A stretch of 64,000 bases of DNA from Streptomyces sp. LUP47B (GTDB taxonomy: Bacteria; Actinomycetota; Actinomycetes; Streptomycetales; Streptomycetaceae): positions 118,469 to 182,468 of the forward strand of contig NZ_MJAH01000006.1 of NCBI RefSeq assembly GCF_001746295.1. Direction: 5' to 3'. The position numbers were made by a program, and so were the translations under genes. Under the pieces are notes generated by a model, which worked only from the letters and a program-made list of their open reading frames with translations, did no database searches and was not told the origin of the DNA. Shown here one piece after another: positions 23,072 to 31,294 of this stretch (positions are counted from its first letter, which is position 1; each line of letters opens with the position of its first letter).

Positions 23072-24322
23072 CTAGAGGTACTTCTTCAGCTCCCGTCGCG
23101 CCAGCGAGCGCTGGTGGACCTCGTCCGGGCCGTCCGCGATCATCAGGGTGCGGGCGCCGGCGTACAGCTCGGCCAGCGGGAAGTCCTGGCTGACTCCGCC
23201 CGCGCCGTGCAGCTGGATCGCCCGGTCGATGATGTCGACGACCGCGCGGGGCGTGGCGATCTTGATGGACTGGATCTCGGTGTGGGCGCCCCTGTTGCCG
23301 ACCGTGTCCATCAGCCAGGCCGTCTTCAGTACCAGCAGGCGGAGCTGCTCGACGGTCACGCGCGCGTCGGCGATCCAGTTGTGGACCACGCCCTGCTGGG
23401 CCAGCGCCTTGCCGAAGGCGTCACGGGAGACCGCGCGGCGGCACATCAGCTCGATCGCCCGCTCGGCCATGCCGATCAGCCGCATGCAGTGGTGGATCCG
23501 GCCGGGGCCGAGGCGGGCCTGCGCGATGGCGAAGCCGCCGCCCTCCTCACCGATGAGGTTCGAGACCGGTACGCGCGCGTGGTCGAAGATCACCTCGGCG
23601 TGGCCGCCGTGGTAGTGGTCCTCGTAGCCGAAGACCCGCATCGCACGCCTGACCGTGACGCCGGGGGTGTCCCGGGGGACCAGGACCATCGACTGCTGGC
23701 GGCGGATGTCCTCGCCGTCCGGGTCGGTCTTGCCCATCACGATGAAGATCCTGCAGTCCGGGTTCATCGCCCCGGAGATGTACCACTTGCGGCCCGTGAC
23801 GACGTACTCTCCCCCACTCTCGGCTCCGCTCGAGCGGGAGGTGCCCCCACCGTCCCGTTCGATGCGCGTGGTGATGTTCGTGGCATCGGAGGACGCGACC
23901 TCCGGCTCGGTCATCGCGAACGCCGAGCGGATCTCACCGGCCAGCAGCGGCTCCAGCCACTGCTTCTTCTGCTGCTCGTCGCCGAACTGCGAGAGCACCT
24001 CCATGTTGCCGGTGTCGGGCGCCGCGCAGTTCAGCGCGGTGGGCGCGAGCTGCGGGGAACGGCCGGTGATCTCGGCGAGCGGGGCGTACTGGAGGTTGGT
24101 GAGGCCGGCGCCGTACTCGGCGTCGGGCAGGAAGAGGTTCCACAGGCCCTGCCTGCGCGCCTCGGCCTTGAGCTCCTCGACCACGGCCGGTGTGTCCCAC
24201 GGCGAGGCCAGCAGGGCGCGCTGCTCCTCCGCGACGGCCTCGGCGGGGTAGACGTACTCGTCCATGAAGGCGAGCAGCTTGGCGCGCAGCTCCTCGGTGC
24301 GCGCGTCGAACGCGAAGTCCAT
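23072..24322 (-). CDS. Acyl-CoA dehydrogenase (ACAD10/11-like partner)
   Basis: A 416-residue FAD acyl-CoA dehydrogenase. AFAMTEPEVASSDATNI binds FAD/substrate; the C-terminus has IQLHGAGGVSQDFPLAELYAGARTLMIADGPDEVHQRSLARREL, in the long/ACAD11-type group where the base differs from the medium-chain enzymes. It starts five bases after the stop of the APH-type kinase gene, so the two are coupled. The same two domains are fused in mammalian ACAD10 and ACAD11. Residues about 158-172 (GGGTSRSSGAESGG) are encoded by a dispersed palindromic repeat inserted in frame, at a likely surface loop between FAD-binding strands. Confidence 0.9.
   Translation of the reverse strand: MDFAFDARTEELRAKLLAFMDEYVYPAEAVAEEQRALLASPWDTPAVVEELKAEARRQGLWNLFLPDAEYGAGLTNLQYAPLAEITGRSPQLAPTALNCAAPDTGNMEVLSQFGDEQQKKQWLEPLLAGEIRSAFAMTEPEVASSDATNITTRIERDGGGTSRSSGAESGGEYVVTGRKWYISGAMNPDCRIFIVMGKTDPDGEDIRRQQSMVLVPRDTPGVTVRRAMRVFGYEDHYHGGHAEVIFDHARVPVSNLIGEEGGGFAIAQARLGPGRIHHCMRLIGMAERAIELMCRRAVSRDAFGKALAQQGVVHNWIADARVTVEQLRLLVLKTAWLMDTVGNRGAHTEIQSIKIATPRAVVDIIDRAIQLHGAGGVSQDFPLAELYAGARTLMIADGPDEVHQRSLARRELKKYL
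23811..23850. repeat. Dispersed palindromic repeat inside the acyl-CoA dehydrogenase gene
   Basis: A 40-base element beginning CCCCCACTCTCGGCTCCGCT and continuing CGAGCGGGAGGTGCCCCCAC. It matches 32721-32760 in the intergenic MITE-like region at 36 of 40 positions. Here it lies within a coding sequence, read as a Gly/Ser-rich insert without disturbing the frame. Confidence 0.8.
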
Positions 24323-24327
24323 GCGGA

Positions 24328-25362
24328 TCAGCCTTCCTGGATGCCGTCTTGAAGAGTGGTCAGACCGTGCTGGATGAAGACCGGGACGAGCTCGCCGATG
24401 CGGTCGAAACCGCGGCCGACCGTCTGGCCCAGGGTGTAGCGGTAGTGGATACCCTCCAGGATCACGGCGAGCTTGAACCAGGCGAACGCCGTGTACCAGG
24501 ACACCGCGGAGACGTCCCGCCCGGAGCGCTCGGCGTACCGCGCGACTAGTTCGGCCGGATCCGGATGGCCAGGGGCCTCGGCGGTCGTGGCGACGGGGGA
24601 GTCGGGCGTGCCCAGCGGCATGCTGTACATGACCAGCAGGCCGAGGTCGGTGAGCGGGTCGCCGAGGGTCGACATCTCCCAGTCGAGGATCGCCTTGATC
24701 TCGCCGTCGTCGCCCATCAGGACGTTGTCGAGGCGGTAGTCGCCGTGGACGACCGTGGCCGCGGGGGACTGCGGGAGACGGCGGCCGAGGGTCGCGTGCA
24801 GCTCGTCGATGCCGGCGAGGTCGCGGTTGCGGGACGCGTCCAGCTGCTTGCCCCAGCGGCGCAGCTGGCGGTCCAGGAAGCCCTCCGGGCGGCCGAAGTC
24901 CGCGAGGCCGACCTCCGCCGGATCCACCGCGTGCAACTCGACCAGGGTGTCGACGAGGGACAGCACGGCGGCGCGGGTGCGCTCGGGCCCGAGGGGGGCG
25001 AGCTGGTCGGCGGTGCGGTACGGGGTGCCCTCGACGAACTCCATGACGTAGAAGGGCGAGCCGAGCACCTCCTCGTCCTCGCACAGGAGGACCGGATTCG
25101 GCACCGGCACGTCCGTGGGGTGCAGGGCGCTGATGACCCGGTGTTCGCGCTTCATGTCGTGCGCGGTGGCCAGGACATGGCCCAGCGGGGGCCGTCGTAC
25201 GACCCACTTCGACGTGCCGTCCGACACCGCGTAGGTGAGATTCGACCGTCCGCCCTCGATCAGCCGGCCGGTCAGGGGGCCGTGCACCAGGCCGGGCCGC
25301 TCGCGGTCGAGCAGGCCGCGCAGCCGGTCGAGATCGAGTCCTGGTGGATGGTCGGGGCTCAT
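24328..25362 (-). CDS. APH-type phosphotransferase (acyl-CoA kinase-like)
   Basis: A 344-residue protein of the aminoglycoside-phosphotransferase fold. The catalytic loop is VVHGDYRLDNVLM (catalytic Asp, Asn) and the metal-binding Asp is in AILDWEMSTLGDP; the N-lobe Lys is in KWVVRRPP-like context. In Pseudomonas putida LvaA, a protein of this type, phosphorylates 4-hydroxyacyl-CoA so that a partner acyl-CoA dehydrogenase-like enzyme can eliminate the phosphate; mammalian ACAD10/11 fuse both domains. The coupled dehydrogenase gene here supports the same chemistry. AAGGAG precedes ATG 25362, and the operator at 25400-25419 is in its promoter. Confidence 0.88.
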   Translation of the reverse strand: MSPDHPPGLDLDRLRGLLDRERPGLVHGPLTGRLIEGGRSNLTYAVSDGTSKWVVRRPPLGHVLATAHDMKREHRVISALHPTDVPVPNPVLLCEDEEVLGSPFYVMEFVEGTPYRTADQLAPLGPERTRAAVLSLVDTLVELHAVDPAEVGLADFGRPEGFLDRQLRRWGKQLDASRNRDLAGIDELHATLGRRLPQSPAATVVHGDYRLDNVLMGDDGEIKAILDWEMSTLGDPLTDLGLLVMYSMPLGTPDSPVATTAEAPGHPDPAELVARYAERSGRDVSAVSWYTAFAWFKLAVILEGIHYRYTLGQTVGRGFDRIGELVPVFIQHGLTTLQDGIQEG

Positions 25363-25399
25363 CTGTGCTCCTTACGCGCGCGTGAACGGTCCCGACCAT

Positions 25400-25419
25400 C
25401 ATGCCGACTGGTCGGTATG
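25400..25419. promoter_or_regulatory. TetR-type operator before the kinase-dehydrogenase operon
   Basis: CATGCCGACTGGTCGGTATG, 16 of 20 positions symmetric, 38 bases before the kinase start. It is the closest of the three sites to the inferred consensus CATACCGACCGGTCGGTATG. Confidence 0.75.
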
Positions 25420-25460
25420 TCGTCCAGAGGGGGAGGGGAACGTGATCCGGACCACGATAG

Positions 25461-25500
25461 GCCGACAGCTCCCCGCGCGGTGCGTCGGGGAGCTGTCGGC
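25461..25500 (-). terminator. Strong stem-loop after the His-rich gene
   Basis: GCCGACAGCTCCCCG (25461-25475) pairs perfectly with CGGGGAGCTGTCGGC (25486-25500), a 15-bp stem with a 10-base loop, 18 bases beyond the minus-strand stop at 25518. Confidence 0.75.
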
Positions 25501-25517
25501 GGTGCTCGTCGGCCGGG

Positions 25518-25814
25518 TCAGTGGTCGTCCCAGTGGCCATCGTGGGCGGCGTGCCGGTGGCCGTCGTGGACGTAGTCGACGTGGTCGCCGTGCAGGACGC
25601 TCTCGTGTCCGCAGTCCTGGCCGTGCCGGTGCTCGTGACCGTCGTGCGAGACATGTCCGCCGGGTTCGCACTCGTCCCAGTGGCCCTCGTGCTCGCGGTG
25701 CAGATGCCCGTCGTGCGCGTAGTCGACGTGGTCCTCGTGCGGCACCTCGGTGTGTCCGCAGTCCGGGCCGTGGGTGTGCGCGTGCGAGGCGTGTTCGTGG
25801 TGGAGGGTGGTCAT
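25518..25814 (-). CDS. Histidine-rich tandem-repeat protein, likely metal binding
   Basis: A 98-residue protein with 28 His by hand count and no membrane segment. Residues 15-47 and 64-96 are a tandem duplication (HG-DCGH...VDY-HDGH-H--H-GHWD) with a 49-residue period; each copy has one Cys in DCGH. The sequence suggests binding of zinc, nickel or another soft metal, as a store or chaperone. Similar small His-rich proteins occur in actinobacteria without a proven role. ATG 25814 follows GAAGGTGAG; longer starts upstream are not family-like. No Zur-type box was recognised in the promoter. Confidence 0.8.
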   Translation of the reverse strand: MTTLHHEHASHAHTHGPDCGHTEVPHEDHVDYAHDGHLHREHEGHWDECEPGGHVSHDGHEHRHGQDCGHESVLHGDHVDYVHDGHRHAAHDGHWDDH

Positions 25815-25953
25815 GGTGCTCACCTTCGAAGCGACGGGCGATGACGTCGGACAGGCTGCCACGCGAAAGGCGCTTATGCGGACATTCGGTCCTGCGTGGC
25901 GTACGCGTACCCCGCAGGGCGAGGCCGGGGCTCGGGTGGGGGCGCCGAGCCGC

Positions 25954-26289
25954 TCAGAACACCAGCGCCGCCCCGCACACCGCCAGCGCCACCGTGCACA
26001 GGACCGCCGTCGTGGCGTGTCCCTGGGTGAGGGCCCTCGGTGTGTCCGACGAGGTCAGGGTGCGAATGCGGTGATGGGCGAGGGAGAGGAAACCCAGCCA
26101 CAGGGCGCAGCACAGGGCGCAGGCGACGAGTGTGAGGGGGGTCGGACCGCCGTGCAGGGCCGTCTTCACGGCGAGTACCGCGGAGACGGTGCCCGAGAGG
26201 GTCGTACGGCGCCAGGCGAGCCGGGTGCGTTCGGGCTGGAGCCCCGGGTCCCGCTCCGCGGCGGCGCCCCCGGCGGCGGCCTCGCTCAT
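25954..26289 (-). CDS. DUF202-family membrane protein
   Basis: A 111-residue protein. The N-terminus is soluble and carries the DUF202 signature LQPERTRLAWRRTTLSGTVSA, followed by three hydrophobic segments with a His-rich cytoplasmic loop (LAHHRIRTLTSSD). Function unknown. Its start overlaps the stop of the second DUF202 gene (26286), so the two are coupled and probably form a complex. Confidence 0.85.
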   Translation of the reverse strand: MSEAAAGGAAAERDPGLQPERTRLAWRRTTLSGTVSAVLAVKTALHGGPTPLTLVACALCCALWLGFLSLAHHRIRTLTSSDTPRALTQGHATTAVLCTVALAVCGAALVF

Positions 26290-26678
26290 CCCTCCCACCC
26301 GGCGAGCACCACGACGACCATGGCCACGGCCACCACCGCGACCACCAGGCTCAGCAGCGCCGGGAACCGGGACACCGGCAGATCCTCGCCCCGCCGCATC
26401 GCCCGCTCGCACCGCACCCAGTGGTTGACCGCCCGCAACGAGCACAGCACGCCCGCCGCGAGCAGTGCGAGTGCCAGGCCCACCCGCCAGCCCCAGCGCA
26501 GATCCGGCAGGAACTGGTCCACGGCGAAGCCGCCGCCGATCAGTGCGAGCGCGGTGCGCAGCCAGGCCAGGAAGGTGCGTTCATTGGCCAGCGAGAACCG
26601 GTAGTCGGGGGTGCTGCCCTCGTGCCGGACCTCCTCGGGGGCGAACCAGACGCGGACGTTCCGTGCGAAATCGATCAC
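26286..26678 (-). CDS. DUF202 / YidH-family membrane protein
   Basis: About 130 residues. The family motif is RFSLANERTFLAWLRTALALIGGGFAV, followed by two further hydrophobic segments and a short cytoplasmic loop. YidH/YidG-type proteins are inner-membrane proteins of unknown role. GTG 26678 is chosen; GTG 26684 would add two residues. It is the first gene of a two-gene DUF202 operon. The C-terminus (VAMVVVVLAGWEG) ends in the membrane. Confidence 0.82.
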   Translation of the reverse strand: MIDFARNVRVWFAPEEVRHEGSTPDYRFSLANERTFLAWLRTALALIGGGFAVDQFLPDLRWGWRVGLALALLAAGVLCSLRAVNHWVRCERAMRRGEDLPVSRFPALLSLVVAVVAVAMVVVVLAGWEG

Positions 26679-26728
26679 GCGCACGAGCCTATCGGCCGGG
26701 TTCCCTAACGCCGTGGTCCGGGCCCCGC

Positions 26729-27244
26729 TCAGCCCATCGACCGGTACGCCTTGAGCCGCTCGTAGGCGGCCAGCCCGTCCGGCACCCACTCCCAGTCCCG
26801 CAGGCGCAGCTCCACCTCGTCCTCCGGCAGGAAGTCGTGCCAGGCGACTTCCTCGACCTGGGGGCTGACCGGGAGCTCGCAGCGGACCTCGTAGACCGCG
26901 GACCACCAGGTCCGGCCGGCCCCGTCGTCGTACAGGAACTTGAAGAGGAACTCCGGGCGGGGCAGCCCGCTCACGCCGAGTTCCTCCTCGGCCTCGCGCA
27001 GGGCCGCGTCGTCGTAGGACTCGCCCGCGCCGACCACTCCGCCGACGAACATGTCGTGGAGCGACGGGAAGACCAGCTTGGTCGGGGTGCGGCGGTGGAC
27101 GAAGAGGCGGCCCTCGGCGTCCGTGGCCCGGACGAAGACGCAGCGGTGGCGCAGCCCCTCGGCGTAGGCCTCGCCGCGGGGGGACTGGGTGATGACGTTG
27201 TCGTTCTCGTCGACGATGTCGAGGATTTCGTCAGCAGCGCTCAT
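26729..27244 (-). CDS. Nudix hydrolase (IPP isomerase-like subgroup)
   Basis: A 171-residue protein. The Nudix box is GVVGAGESYDDAALREAEEELGV, with intact Glu residues of REAEEEL. The N-terminus (DEILDIVDENDNVITQSPRGEAYAEGLRHRCVFV) and fold resemble the YfcD/Idi-like group that hydrolyses nucleoside diphosphate derivatives. The substrate is not predictable. ATG 27244 is used; upstream codons are not family-like. Monocistronic between the DUF202 pair and a DMT transporter. Confidence 0.88.
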   Translation of the reverse strand: MSAADEILDIVDENDNVITQSPRGEAYAEGLRHRCVFVRATDAEGRLFVHRRTPTKLVFPSLHDMFVGGVVGAGESYDDAALREAEEELGVSGLPRPEFLFKFLYDDGAGRTWWSAVYEVRCELPVSPQVEEVAWHDFLPEDEVELRLRDWEWVPDGLAAYERLKAYRSMG

Positions 27245-27294
27245 GTCCCCATCCAAGCAGCAGCGCTCGTGCCGTCCGTCCGGGCGGGCGCGCG

Positions 27295-28188
27295 TCAGCT
27301 CGGCTGGAGGTCGCGCGCAGGTTCCGACCTGTCGGCCCCGCTCGGCATCGCGGGGTGCATCCCCAGCAGCACGATGCCCGCGACGACGGCCGCGAGCCCC
27401 AGCGCCTCCCAGGTCAGCGCGGCCGTGTCGGTGCGCAGCCGGTCGCCCAGGAAGCCCACGCCGCACACGATCCCCGCGAGCGGCTGGGCCGCGGTCAGCG
27501 CGGGCAGGGACATCCGCAGGGGCGCGGTCTCGAACGCGCTCTGCACCAGGACCAGCCCGGTGATCCCGAGGGCCAGCACGGCGTACGGCTGCCAGCCGGT
27601 CAGCAGGTCGGCGAGGCCGCCCTCGGAGAAGTGCTGGCCGCTGACCCGGGTGAGGGCGTCCTGGACGCCGTACAGCAGACCGGCGGCCAGGGCCAGCAGG
27701 ACCGGGCCCGAGCTGAGGCGGGAGCGTTTGGCGTAGGTCGTGAGCAGTAGGGCGAGGCCGACCATGACGCCGATGATCAGCCAGTGCCGGAAGGGGTCGG
27801 TGACCGCCGTGCCGCCGCGTGGCTCACCCGCCACGATGAACGCGGTCACCCCGCCCGCGAGCAGCGCGAGCCCCGCCCAGCCCTGGCGGCCCAGCGGCTG
27901 CTTGGTCTGCTTGCGGGAGAGGGCCAGGGCGAAGAGGAGGTTCGTGGCGAGCAGGGGTTCGACCAGGGAGACCTCGCCCTGGCCCAGTGCGATCGCGCCG
28001 AGGACCATGCCGGCCACCATCAGGCCGATGCCGCCGAGCCAGCGCGGCACCTTCACCAGGTCGAGGAGCAGCCGGGGCGAGAGGAAGTCGCTCAGTGGGG
28101 CCTGACGGGCCGCGTTCTGCTGGAGCACGAAGCCGAAGCCCAGGCAACAGGCAGCACTCACGGCGAGAATCAGGACCAGAACCGACAC
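27295..28188 (-). CDS. DMT-family transporter
   Basis: A 297-residue membrane protein with about nine to ten hydrophobic helices in two EamA-like halves (LGFGFVLQQNAARQAPLSDFLSPRLLLDLVKVPRWLGG; IALGQGEVSLVEPLLATNLLFALALS). This group is distinct from the EamA protein at 6571 and is often annotated as a DMT transporter or NIPA-like magnesium-type permease. The substrate is unknown. GTG 28188 has GAGGT seven bases upstream. Confidence 0.82.
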   Translation of the reverse strand: MSVLVLILAVSAACCLGFGFVLQQNAARQAPLSDFLSPRLLLDLVKVPRWLGGIGLMVAGMVLGAIALGQGEVSLVEPLLATNLLFALALSRKQTKQPLGRQGWAGLALLAGGVTAFIVAGEPRGGTAVTDPFRHWLIIGVMVGLALLLTTYAKRSRLSSGPVLLALAAGLLYGVQDALTRVSGQHFSEGGLADLLTGWQPYAVLALGITGLVLVQSAFETAPLRMSLPALTAAQPLAGIVCGVGFLGDRLRTDTAALTWEALGLAAVVAGIVLLGMHPAMPSGADRSEPARDLQPS

Positions 28189-28658
28189 GCTTCGTACCTC
28201 GATCGTCCGGCCGGGCGGCGGGGTGGTTGTCGCCGACTGTAGCGTCCCAGCGTCCGGCTTGCCCCTGGGAGTACCCGTATTCGGGTTGTCGACTCGACCG
28301 CCGCGCCGTTCTCGGCTGCGGGGGTTCCCGTCATGGTGCGGTGCGATGAGGCGCGGCGCCATGGCGTACGCCACAGAGGCGGGCCCTTGACCCGGTCCCA
28401 CCAGCACCGCCTCGCCACAACTTCCTCTCAGGTATGGAGAGTTGACGCGTGTAACGCGCTTTCGGCTCTTGACGCAAACCATTGGCGGGCGGTTGGCTGT
28501 CCGTGATCAGTCGATGGCGGTGCGAATCGGCCCGCCGACCTGCCCACATCGACGGTCGGCCTGCCCGCGTCCGCCCAGGCACCCCTTCCGCCCCACCTCT
28601 CCCGCCCCGCCCCTCCGCCCCACCCGTCACGCGCCATGTTCCGTGAGGAAAGCCCACG
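28189..28658. other. Divergent intergenic region, no gene supported
   Basis: About 470 bases between the DMT transporter and the 28659 gene. It holds both promoters. A TTGACGC at 28444 lies in the imperfect palindrome GTTGACGCGTGTAAC, and a second TTGACGC at 28469 is followed by an AT-rich patch; both are possible -35 elements for the plus-strand gene. The 3' part (28540-28630) is pyrimidine-rich on the plus strand. No terminator or RNA gene was recognised. Confidence 0.4.
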
Positions 28659-29609
28659 GTGTCCCCGCCCCCGCCGCCCTTCGGTCGCAGTCGAAAACGC
28701 GCCGCCCAGGCCTTCGACGCGGCCCTCGACGACGCCGAACTCGTCGACGTGCGTGCCGCGTTGGCACAGGGCAGATGGCAGGCGGCCCGCGCGCTGCTCG
28801 CCCGGACGGGTGACGAGTGGGACCGGCGGGGCCACCGGATCACGGTGCTCGCGGCCGAGCCGTACAGCGACGCCTGGGCCAGGGACTGGCTGGTGGCCGA
28901 GCCGGACTCCGGCGACGCCGCCGTACTGCTCGCCCTCTCCCTGGTCCAGCGGGTACTGCGGGGCAAGGGAAAGCCCGCCGCCGCCCGCGAGGCCTGCCGG
29001 ACCGCGGCCCGCCGCCTGCCCGCCGATCCCACGCCGTGGCTCGGCCTGCTCCTGCTGGAGCGCGACCTCGGGGCGGCGGACGAGGTGGCCGACGTCTTCG
29101 GCGAGATCCGGCAGCGGCACGCCGACCACCACCACGCCCACCATCTGATGGTCGCCCGGCTCGCCGAGCGCCGGGCCGAGACGGGCCCCGACCCGTTGCA
29201 CGAGGTCTACGACTTCGCGAACTGGGCCGCCGAGCAGGCTCCCGCCGACTCACCGCTCGCGATCCTGCCGGTCATCGCGCACGCCGAGCGCTACCGGGCC
29301 CTGGCCGCCGCCGGGCACGAGCCGCGCGACCCGGCCGCCTCGGGTCACTGGACCGGACGCCGGGCCCGGCAGGTGATGAAGTCGGCCTTCGACTGGTGGC
29401 TGGAATGGGAGCACGAGGGCCACCCCCGGCGCCTGGTCGACCTCAATTTCCTCGCCCACGCGAAGGTCTGCGAGGGACGCGGCGCCGAGGCCGCCGCCCT
29501 CTTCCACCGCATCGGCGAACGCCCCACCCCGGCCCCCTGGTCCTATCCGGACCACGAGCCGTACTCCGCCTTCCTTGCCGCCCGCGACAGCGCGCTCGGC
29601 ACGGTGTAG
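28659..29609 (+). CDS. Hypothetical TPR-like protein
   Basis: A 316-residue cytoplasmic protein, almost entirely predicted alpha-helical, with TPR-like helix pairs (AELVDVRAALAQGRWQAARALLAR; SGDAAVLLALSLVQRVLRGKGKPAAAREACRTAAR). A His-rich patch HADHHHAHHLM lies near the middle. Related proteins are conserved in Streptomyces without a known function. GTG 28659 with GAGGA nine bases upstream. The APC permease gene starts 29 bases after its stop, so the two may be co-transcribed. Confidence 0.78.
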   Translation: MSPPPPPFGRSRKRAAQAFDAALDDAELVDVRAALAQGRWQAARALLARTGDEWDRRGHRITVLAAEPYSDAWARDWLVAEPDSGDAAVLLALSLVQRVLRGKGKPAAAREACRTAARRLPADPTPWLGLLLLERDLGAADEVADVFGEIRQRHADHHHAHHLMVARLAERRAETGPDPLHEVYDFANWAAEQAPADSPLAILPVIAHAERYRALAAAGHEPRDPAASGHWTGRRARQVMKSAFDWWLEWEHEGHPRRLVDLNFLAHAKVCEGRGAEAAALFHRIGERPTPAPWSYPDHEPYSAFLAARDSALGTV

Positions 29610-29638
29610 CACCCCCGAACCCCAGAAGGACGGTCCCC

Positions 29639-31171
29639 ATGGCCACCGAGAGTTCCAGCAAGAGCAGACCGGACATCAGTACGTTCAAGGGGCAGGACCG
29701 CGCGCTGCGCGCCGGCCGCCTCGGCACCGGAGGCCTGCTGCTCTCCGTTCTCGCCGCGACCGCGCCCCTCATGGTGGTAGCGGGTGTCATGCCCACTACA
29801 TTCGCGGTGATGGGGATCGTCGGCCAGCCCCTCCTCTTCGTCCTCCTCGGCGTGGTCCTCGTCCTGTTCAGCGTCGGCTACGCCGAGATGAGCCGGCACG
29901 TCCACAACGCGGGCGCCTTCTACGCCTACATTTCCCGCGGCCTCGGCGGCACCGCCGGGGCGAGCGCGGCCCTCGTCGCCCTGGTCGCCTACAACGCCCT
30001 CCAGGTCGGCATCTACGGCATCTTCGGCTTCGAGGTCTCCGGGCTGTTCGCCACCTACGCCGACCTGTCGGTGGCCTGGTGGATACCGGCGCTGGTGGCC
30101 GCCCTGGTCGTCGGCGCACTGGGCTGGCTGAAGATCGACGTCAACGCGCGCGTGCTCGGCGTCCTGCTGATCGTCGAGGTCGCCCTGGTCGTCATCTTCG
30201 ACATCGCCGCCGTCGCCGACCCCGCGGCCCAGGGCCTGTCCCTGCACGCCTTCAACCCGGACACCCTCAGCGGCGCCGGCGTCGGCACCGCCCTGTGCTT
30301 CTGCATCGCCGCCTTCCTCGGCTTCGAGCAGGCGCCCGTGTACGCCGAGGAGACCAGCCGCCCGCACATCCTGGTGCCGCGCGTGATGTTCCTGGCCGTC
30401 GGCGGCGTCGCCGTCTTCTTCGCGCTCAGCAGCTGGGCGCTCACCGTCGCCACCGGGCCCTCCGCGGTCGTCGCCGAGTCGCAGAAGCAGAGCGCCGGAC
30501 TGCTCTTCGGGCTCACCGAGTCCCGCCTCGGCGGCACGTTCACCGACGTCCTGCACGTGCTGTTCGTGACCGGCATGTTCGCGGCCATGCTCAGCTTCCA
30601 CAACGTGGTCGCCCGCTATGCCTTCGCGATGGGCCGCGAGGGCCTGCTGCCCGCCGCCTTCGGCCGCACGAACAGCGCGAGCGGCGCGCCCGGCACCGGC
30701 TCGCTGCTGCAGACCGCCGTGTCCGTGGTGGTCGTGGTCGTCTTCGCGGTCGCCGACGACAAGCCCACCGGCGACCCGACCGTGCCGGTTCTGCACCTGT
30801 TCACCTGGTTCGGCAACATCGGCTCCCTCGGCGTGATCCTGCTGATGGCGGCCGCTTCCGCCTCTGTGATCGCCTTCTTCGTGCGGCGCGGCGCGGCGGG
30901 CGCCCAGGCCTGGCGGCTGGTCACCTCGGCTCTCGCGGGGATCGCCCTGCTGGTGATCGCCGTCTACACGGTGAAGGACTTCGACGTCCTGGTCGGCGCG
31001 GGCCCGGGTTCCTCGCTGAGCTGGGTGCTGCCCGGCATCATCGGGCTCGCGGTGGTGGTGGGCCTGGGACAGGGACTGCTCATGAAGGCCCGCAGGCCCG
31101 AGGCGCACGCGCGGATCGGGCTCGGAAACGAGGCGTTCCAGCTGGAGAAGGCCGCGGAGGAGGCGTCGTAA
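29639..31171 (+). CDS. APC-family amino-acid permease
   Basis: A 510-residue permease with about twelve membrane helices. The APC signatures include GVMPTTFAVMGIVGQPLLFVLLGVVLVLFSVGYAEMSRHV, then NAGAFYAYISRGLGG and GFEQAPVYAEETSRPH. It would take up an amino acid or polyamine with protons; the specificity is unclear. AGAAGGAC lies before ATG 29639. Downstream of the hypothetical TPR-like gene. Confidence 0.9.
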   Translation: MATESSSKSRPDISTFKGQDRALRAGRLGTGGLLLSVLAATAPLMVVAGVMPTTFAVMGIVGQPLLFVLLGVVLVLFSVGYAEMSRHVHNAGAFYAYISRGLGGTAGASAALVALVAYNALQVGIYGIFGFEVSGLFATYADLSVAWWIPALVAALVVGALGWLKIDVNARVLGVLLIVEVALVVIFDIAAVADPAAQGLSLHAFNPDTLSGAGVGTALCFCIAAFLGFEQAPVYAEETSRPHILVPRVMFLAVGGVAVFFALSSWALTVATGPSAVVAESQKQSAGLLFGLTESRLGGTFTDVLHVLFVTGMFAAMLSFHNVVARYAFAMGREGLLPAAFGRTNSASGAPGTGSLLQTAVSVVVVVVFAVADDKPTGDPTVPVLHLFTWFGNIGSLGVILLMAAASASVIAFFVRRGAAGAQAWRLVTSALAGIALLVIAVYTVKDFDVLVGAGPGSSLSWVLPGIIGLAVVVGLGQGLLMKARRPEAHARIGLGNEAFQLEKAAEEAS

Positions 31172-31294
31172 CCCTCCGCACCACCCTCCGTGAACCCGGT
31201 GCTCGCTGAGATCCGGGTGAGAAGTGGTTACGGAAGTCTGACGAGCACCCGCGATTCCTGGTCCCGCAGGCCTCGCGGGTGTTCGAATGAGTAC

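Noticed and set aside
23808..23853. Possible sequencing error or frameshift in the acyl-CoA dehydrogenase
   Set aside because: Both flanks remain in frame and match the family, and the inserted DNA is a known repeat copy in this window, so an insertion is the better explanation.
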